Origin: JAPULR01 sp963665075
GTDB taxonomy: Bacteria > Chloroflexota > Dehalococcoidia > Lucifugimonadales > GCA-2712585
Reading direction: 5' to 3'
Length of the DNA: 64,000 nucleotides
Assembly (NCBI GenBank): GCA_963665075.1
Contig: OY762063.1
Span: 806,001-870,000 of the forward strand
The position numbers and the translations under genes are program-made. Below the pieces are notes generated by a model that was not told the DNA's origin, made no database searches, and saw only the letters and a list, made by a program, of their open reading frames with translations. Below, piece by piece: positions 60,331-64,000 of this stretch (position 1 is the first letter of the stretch; each line of letters begins with the position of its first letter).

Positions 60331-60720
60331 ATGGCGAATTTGAGCATTTTCGTTAGCTTTGAGTTCGACAAGGACAAAGATCTGAAGAACAACTTCTATG
60401 AGCAGGCGAAGACCCTTACTAACCACAAAATCCGCAATTGTTCCTTACATGAGTCTTATCCGGACGAGGTTTGGAAAAGTAAGGCTAGAAACGCAATAAG
60501 GGGATGCGATGTCGTAATTGTCCTGATTGGCGAGGACACCCACAACGCTCCGGGTGTTATAGTGGAGACAGACATGGCTCGGAGCATGGAAAAGCCAGTT
60601 ATTCAGGTCAAGCCGCAAGGACGTCCTTACCAAGGATTAACTCGTCTTGGAGAGCCGATAGCGTGGAAGTGGAGAAATATCAACGCCAAGCTGGACTCAA
60701 TTGCCAACCGTAGTCGTTGA
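60331..60720 (+). CDS. TIR-like protein 1 (MTH538/ThsB type)
   Basis: 129 residues: LSIFVSFEFDKDKDLKNNF at the N-terminus, 'NHKIRNCSLHESYPDEVWKSKARNAIRGCDVVIVLIGEDTHNA' in the middle, then PGVIVETDMARSMEKPVIQV with Glu79 where TIR enzymes have their catalytic Glu. This is the MTH538 TIR-like (DUF1863) pattern, the family of the Thoeris sensor ThsB, which makes NAD-derived signals on phage infection. GGGAGG lies eight bases before the ATG. It is clearly AT-richer than upstream genes. First gene of the operon; with the membrane protein behind it a sensor-effector pair is likely, but unproven. Confidence 0.85.
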   Translation: MANLSIFVSFEFDKDKDLKNNFYEQAKTLTNHKIRNCSLHESYPDEVWKSKARNAIRGCDVVIVLIGEDTHNAPGVIVETDMARSMEKPVIQVKPQGRPYQGLTRLGEPIAWKWRNINAKLDSIANRSR

Positions 60721-60758
60721 ACATCCCCAAAGGCCGCTAATGGAGGAATACGGCACTG

Positions 60759-61187
60759 ATGCCAAAGTTAGACCATGATTCTCCCGCTGTGCGGGTGCAT
60801 ATTGAGATGATGCAGGGCGTCATAACGCGGATGGCGGAAAACAGCCGCTATTGCAAGCTGTGGTGCGTGACACTAGTCTCCGCAGTTCTCGTGCTGGTTG
60901 CACGGGCAGAAAAGCCTGAATACGCTCTCATCGCTCTCGTGCCCGCTGTGCTGTTTCTCATTCTCGATACTTACTATCTAGCCTTAGAGCGGGCATTTCG
61001 CGATTCCTACAAGGCGTTTATCGAGAAGGTGCAAGAGAATCGCTTGGAAGCGAAATACATTTATGAGGTAAAGCCAAAAGGTTCAATCGTTAAGCATTTC
61101 GGCGCAAGCCTGCAATCCTTCTCAATATGGCCCTTTTACCCCGCGCTTTTGGGTATGATATTATTGGTATGGTTTATAGTTGATTGA
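60759..61187 (+). CDS. Three-TM membrane protein next to TIR-like genes
   Basis: 142 residues. N-terminal amphipathic helix 'VRVHIEMMQGVITRMAENSR', then membrane helices at about 33-49 (LWCVTLVSAVLVLVAR), 55-72 (ALIALVPAVLFLILDTYY) and 123-141 (WPFYPALLGMILLVWFIV), with a charged 50-residue helix between the last two. The 'IxMMQxxIxRMAxNS...K.WxVTLV' start is a pattern I recall from small membrane proteins adjoining TIR-like genes, similar in layout to SLATT-type effectors of Burroughs and Aravind. No enzyme motif. Likely membrane-disrupting or pore-forming effector, by context only. GGAGGA precedes the ATG. Confidence 0.82.
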   Translation: MPKLDHDSPAVRVHIEMMQGVITRMAENSRYCKLWCVTLVSAVLVLVARAEKPEYALIALVPAVLFLILDTYYLALERAFRDSYKAFIEKVQENRLEAKYIYEVKPKGSIVKHFGASLQSFSIWPFYPALLGMILLVWFIVD

Positions 61188-61203
61188 TGCTGGGGGACGG
61201 ATT

Positions 61204-61680
61204 ATGAGCAACGACATTCGAAATGTATTCATTAGTCACATTCATGAGGATGATAAAGGGGTCGGCAAAATCAAGGAACTATCGGAAAAAAGCGGACTTA
61301 CCGTTCGCAACTACTCGATAACCAGCGATAAATTCAACAACGCAAAGAGTCCCGATTATATCAAGTACCAGATACTTGGACCACACATCCAGTCGTGCAG
61401 TGTCCTTGTGACGTATATTTCACCTGAAACTAAACATAGCGAATGGGTCAACTGGGAGATCGAGTATGCGCACAAACTAGGAAAACGGATCGTAGGGGTG
61501 TGGGAAAGAGGGGCGAAGGATTGCGAATCACCAGAAGCCCTAGACCGATACGCGGATGTAATTGTAGGTTGGAATGGGGAGAGCATCGTAGACGCTATAA
61601 ACGGTGTATCCAACGTGTGGCATCAACAGGACGGCTCAAAATGGGACTATCGCAATATAAAGCGGTTCTCCTGCAGATAG
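61204..61680 (+). CDS. TIR-like protein 2 (ThsB type)
   Basis: 158 residues starting at ATG 61204, with GGGGGACGG upstream; an in-frame ATG at 61180 would overlap the previous gene. RNVFISHIHEDDKGVGKIKE and the strand SCSVLVTYISPETKHSEWVNWEIEYAHKLGKRIVGVW give a ThsB-like TIR core with Glu85 in the catalytic place. It is not a close copy of TIR protein 1 (SF-EFDKD versus SHIHEDD), so the pair is not a recent duplication. It has the longer C-terminal part (DRYADVIVGWNGESIVDAI) usual for ThsB. Sixteen bases separate it from the membrane protein stop. Confidence 0.87.
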   Translation: MSNDIRNVFISHIHEDDKGVGKIKELSEKSGLTVRNYSITSDKFNNAKSPDYIKYQILGPHIQSCSVLVTYISPETKHSEWVNWEIEYAHKLGKRIVGVWERGAKDCESPEALDRYADVIVGWNGESIVDAINGVSNVWHQQDGSKWDYRNIKRFSCR

Positions 61681-61689
61681 AATTATTTG

Positions 61690-62301
61690 ATGGTAAGACT
61701 GTATTCTTACGTCGTGAAAAGGGACTACGGGTTCGCCCCTAATCCATTTTATGGATATTGCACGCTAGCTACGTGCAAACCTGTGACTAGGAGAGTAGCT
61801 CAATTGGGGGACTGGATCATAGGCACAGGCTCGAAGTCCAAAGGACGAAATGGTTATCTGGTCTTCGTAATGAAGGTAGGCGAAGCATTGTCATTCAACG
61901 AATACTGGGAAGATGATCGCTTTCGATCGAAACGGCCGAATCTTTCTGGAAGCAAGAAGCAAGCCTTCGGGGATAACATCTATTTCAAAGACGATATGGG
62001 GAAGTGGTCTCAAGAGGACTCTCATCACAGTTACGAGGATGGTTCTGAAAATCGGTATAACATTGAGAACGACACCAAAACAGATCGTGTTTTGATTGGC
62101 TCTGAATACGCCTATTGGGGTGAGGACGGTCCCCAAATACCGACAGAATTTAGGGATTACAAGGGAATTGACATCTGCGCCAAACGGAATCATAGAAGTG
62201 TATTTCCTGAAACCATGATAGAAGATTTTATAGGTTGGTTTAGGTCTCTGGGCGTACGAGGATACCTTGGAACACCCGGAGACTGGAATAGGACAGCATG
62301 A
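61690..62301 (+). CDS. Nmad2-type protein (nucleotide modification-associated domain 2)
   Basis: 203 residues: VRLYSYVVKRDYGFAPNPFYGYCTLATCKP, RRVAQLGDWIIGTGSKSKGR, 'FVMKVGEALSFNEYWEDDRFRSKRPNLSGSKKQAFGDNIYF', WSQEDSHHSYEDGS, DTKTDRVLIGSEYAYWG and a final GYLGTPGDW. This is the Nmad2 pattern, defined by comparative work of Iyer and Aravind around hypermodified DNA and conflict loci; enzymatic role is unknown. The ATG at 61690 is preceded by an in-frame TTG at 61687. It begins nine bases after the TIR protein 2 stop and its stop overlaps the next start by four bases. Confidence 0.85.
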   Translation: MVRLYSYVVKRDYGFAPNPFYGYCTLATCKPVTRRVAQLGDWIIGTGSKSKGRNGYLVFVMKVGEALSFNEYWEDDRFRSKRPNLSGSKKQAFGDNIYFKDDMGKWSQEDSHHSYEDGSENRYNIENDTKTDRVLIGSEYAYWGEDGPQIPTEFRDYKGIDICAKRNHRSVFPETMIEDFIGWFRSLGVRGYLGTPGDWNRTA

Positions 62302-63401
62302 TTGCGAACGAGACATCTTTAGACTACTCCGAACTGAAAACAACTGATGACATTAGGCATTTTAATGAATATGCTTGTGTCATTGGCCAAACCGATAGGC
62401 TGCCTAGGGAAAGTCTAAATCCAGTTATCCTTGGATTGTTCGGGGAAGTCGGTAGCCTCTTGGCTGTTTCAAAGAAGCTTTACCGAGAAAGAGAAGCATT
62501 TCCGTGGCATAACGACTCGCTCACCGAAGAGTTTGGTGATGTACTTTGGTACTTCGCTACTCTTTGCAAGCGGCTGGGTATTTGTGTCAGCACCATCTTA
62601 CAAGAATTGGCAGAAACCTACCAAACAATTGCAAGACCGATTTCTAAAGACCATGCACTGATAAGCCTAGGGAAAAGTACGGCAGTACTGTTGGATGACA
62701 GTAGTACGTTGAGCAAACAGGAATTAGAGTCCTTTGCCCGCCACTATGCTCAGGCCCTTGGAGCTTGTGGTCTAGACTTTAGAACGGTCATCGAGAGTAA
62801 TGTGGCCAAGATTACTGGCCGCTTCATCGAGCCTGATCCTCACTCTTTGCCCACTTTTGACGAGGAATTTCCCCAAGATGAACAGCTTCCCTGGCATTTC
62901 AAAATACGTATCACTCAACGGAAGTCTGGAATGAGCTATATGCAATGGAACGGTGTTTTCATTGGGGATCCGCTTGCCGACAATATTGCTGAACCAGACG
63001 GCTATCGGTACCATGATGTATTCCATCTGGCACACGCTGCAATTCTTCACTGGTCGCCCACGTTCAGAGCACTTATCAAACATAAGAGGAAGAGTGTGTC
63101 AAAGGTCGATCGGACGCAGGACAGTGGGAGACCGATTGTTATCGAAGAAGGACTAACCGCGTGGTTGTTTTCCCGCGCAAAACAGCTTGACTTTTTTCAG
63201 GGACAAAGCAGTGTTTCATTCGACATCCTAAAGACAGTACAGCAATTCGTGAGAGGGTATGAAGTAGAACAATGTCCCCTCAAGCTGTGGGAAAGAGCGA
63301 TACTGGAAGGATATAAAGTTTTTCGTCAAACAAAAGAAAACCGAGGTGGGACCATTATCGGAGATAGGGCATCTAGATCGATCCGCTACGCTAGTATCTG
63401 A
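62298..63401 (+). CDS. MazG-like protein with unknown C-terminal domain
   Basis: 367 residues. Residues 42-95 carry a MazG-type helical bundle: ILGLFGEVGSLLAVSKK and LTEEFGDVLWYFATLCKRLG. The metal ligands read Glu50-x2-Ser53 and Glu78-x2-Asp81, so one Glu of the canonical ExxE is Ser. MazG enzymes hydrolyse (d)NTPs to monophosphates. Residues 195-367 (HDVFHLAHAAILHWSPTFRAL, EEGLTAWLFSRAKQLDFF, LWERAILEGYKVFRQTKENRGG) form a conserved-looking second domain I cannot name. It starts within the Nmad2 stop (ATGA), so the two are translated together and probably act on the same nucleotide pool. Confidence 0.82.
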   Translation: MIANETSLDYSELKTTDDIRHFNEYACVIGQTDRLPRESLNPVILGLFGEVGSLLAVSKKLYREREAFPWHNDSLTEEFGDVLWYFATLCKRLGICVSTILQELAETYQTIARPISKDHALISLGKSTAVLLDDSSTLSKQELESFARHYAQALGACGLDFRTVIESNVAKITGRFIEPDPHSLPTFDEEFPQDEQLPWHFKIRITQRKSGMSYMQWNGVFIGDPLADNIAEPDGYRYHDVFHLAHAAILHWSPTFRALIKHKRKSVSKVDRTQDSGRPIVIEEGLTAWLFSRAKQLDFFQGQSSVSFDILKTVQQFVRGYEVEQCPLKLWERAILEGYKVFRQTKENRGGTIIGDRASRSIRYASI

Positions 63402-63505
63402 CATTAGGAAGAATAGGCACATACGAGGTTTTAGTCGGTGACACGGTCTCCCCTACATCGACGGCGGTAGTAGTTGTAAGTGGCGACGGAAAAGGAGGTA
63501 AGGGC

Positions 63506-63754
63506 ATGGTCGATTGGAGCAAGTGCCCGGCAATGGAAAGAATACCCGGCAAGGTGAGCGGGGCATGGTTGTTTACAGACACCAGGCTTCCCGTTTCCGC
63601 TCTGTTTGAGATTCTGGAGAGCGGCGCAACAGTCGAGGAGTTCATGGAGTGGTTCGCGCCCGTGGATGAATGGAAGGTGAGAGCCGTCCTTCAACACGTG
63701 GCAAATTCCTTGAGAGCGCCTATGCCCGTCGGTAGCCTTGAAAATTCTGTTTGA
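63506..63754 (+). CDS. DUF433 family antitoxin-like protein
   Basis: 82 residues: KCPAMERIPGKVSGAWLFTDTRLPVSALFEILESGATVEEFMEWF, then KVRAVLQHVANSL. DUF433 proteins are winged-helix-like antitoxins usually before DUF5615/PIN-like toxins. A perfect ribosome site AAGGAGGTAAGGG is before the ATG. It overlaps the toxin start by 17 bases. The 104 bp before it hold no other gene. Confidence 0.85.
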   Translation: MVDWSKCPAMERIPGKVSGAWLFTDTRLPVSALFEILESGATVEEFMEWFAPVDEWKVRAVLQHVANSLRAPMPVGSLENSV

Positions 63755-64000
63755 TCACGGCACGCCCAGACCTCTCAGGAGAAGCCTCTACGAGCACTCG
63801 GTAGATACGGCGGCAGATAAGGGTTGGGACCGCTTGATCAACGGAGAACTGATCGATAGGGCGGAACAGGAGGGTTACGAAGCCATCATCACCACCGATC
63901 AGAGTATGCGTTATCAGCAGAACCTTGTAGGTAGACGTCTGATAATTGTGGTTCTGATGAAGACGATGTGGCCTTTAGAGATCCCCCAGATCGAAGAGAT
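63738..64000 (+). CDS. DUF5615 PIN-like toxin, 3'-partial
   Basis: The frame from TTG 63738 reads KILFDHGTPRPLRRSLYEHS, then DTAADKGWDRLINGELIDRA, 'EGYEAIITTDQSMRYQQNL' and RRLIIVVLMKTMWP, the pattern of PIN-like (Mut7-C/DUF5615) toxins with acidic residues in LFDHGTP and TTDQ. Open at the window's right edge; 87 codons are visible. Start TTG is inferred from the usual beginning (M-K-I-L-F-D) and coupling to the antitoxin. Confidence 0.8.
   Translation, partial: MKILFDHGTPRPLRRSLYEHSVDTAADKGWDRLINGELIDRAEQEGYEAIITTDQSMRYQQNLVGRRLIIVVLMKTMWPLEIPQIEE

Noticed and set aside
60331..63401. Calling the locus plain Thoeris
   Set aside because: No ThsA (SIR2/SLOG) and no TM-macro effector are present, and Nmad2 and MazG are not Thoeris parts.

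Overview
The window is GC-rich for most of its length. It looks like a free-living or host-associated bacterium, most plausibly a Chloroflexota member close to the Dehalococcoidia/SAR202 type. That placement is inferred from the gene mix (repeated amidohydrolases, a CaiB-type CoA transferase, a molybdenum hydroxylase set, Liv-type ABC transport, a full-length Lhr helicase, an enormous Fn3/GLUG surface protein with a Pro-Thr stalk and one C-terminal membrane helix). It also rests on intergenic spacers packed with short palindromic repeats. No rRNA, tRNA or marker gene is present to prove it.

Left part (1-30.3 kb): one giant surface protein, cut by the left window edge. It has five blocks of about 2 kb made of GLUG repeats, an acidic DxDxD motif, a Calx-beta-like segment and an Fn3 domain. 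A very long Fn3 array follows, then a Pro-Thr stalk, a small folded domain and a membrane anchor. The frame is interrupted once, at 25619, and continues one frame back. The spacer behind it is filled with palindromic repeats.

Middle (30.3-44.5 kb): a Liv-type branched-chain amino acid/amide ABC transporter (livK convergent with livHMGF), a peptide-type substrate-binding protein, an SDR protein lacking the usual catalytic Tyr/Lys, a CaiB/BaiF CoA transferase, a lipoprotein of mosaic composition, an amidohydrolase with a clean terminator, and a double-VOC protein.

44.5-60.2 kb: a three-subunit molybdenum hydroxylase operon with a MoaD/ThiS-like protein (the FAD subunit apparently starts at CTG). 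Then come a VOC protein, a SnoaL-like protein, Lhr helicase, signal peptidase I, an alpha/beta hydrolase, a cyclase-family metalloenzyme, a candidate small RNA divergent from the cyclase, a divergent HhH/FeS DNA glycosylase-like gene, two unknown proteins and a second amidohydrolase.

Right end (60.3-64 kb): an AT-richer, tightly packed five-gene operon. It encodes a TIR-like protein (MTH538/ThsB type), a 3-TM membrane protein, a second TIR-like protein, an Nmad2-type protein and a MazG-like protein with an unknown C-terminal domain. This is the best candidate for an undescribed conflict/defence system. It is followed by a DUF433/DUF5615-type toxin-antitoxin pair that runs off the right edge.
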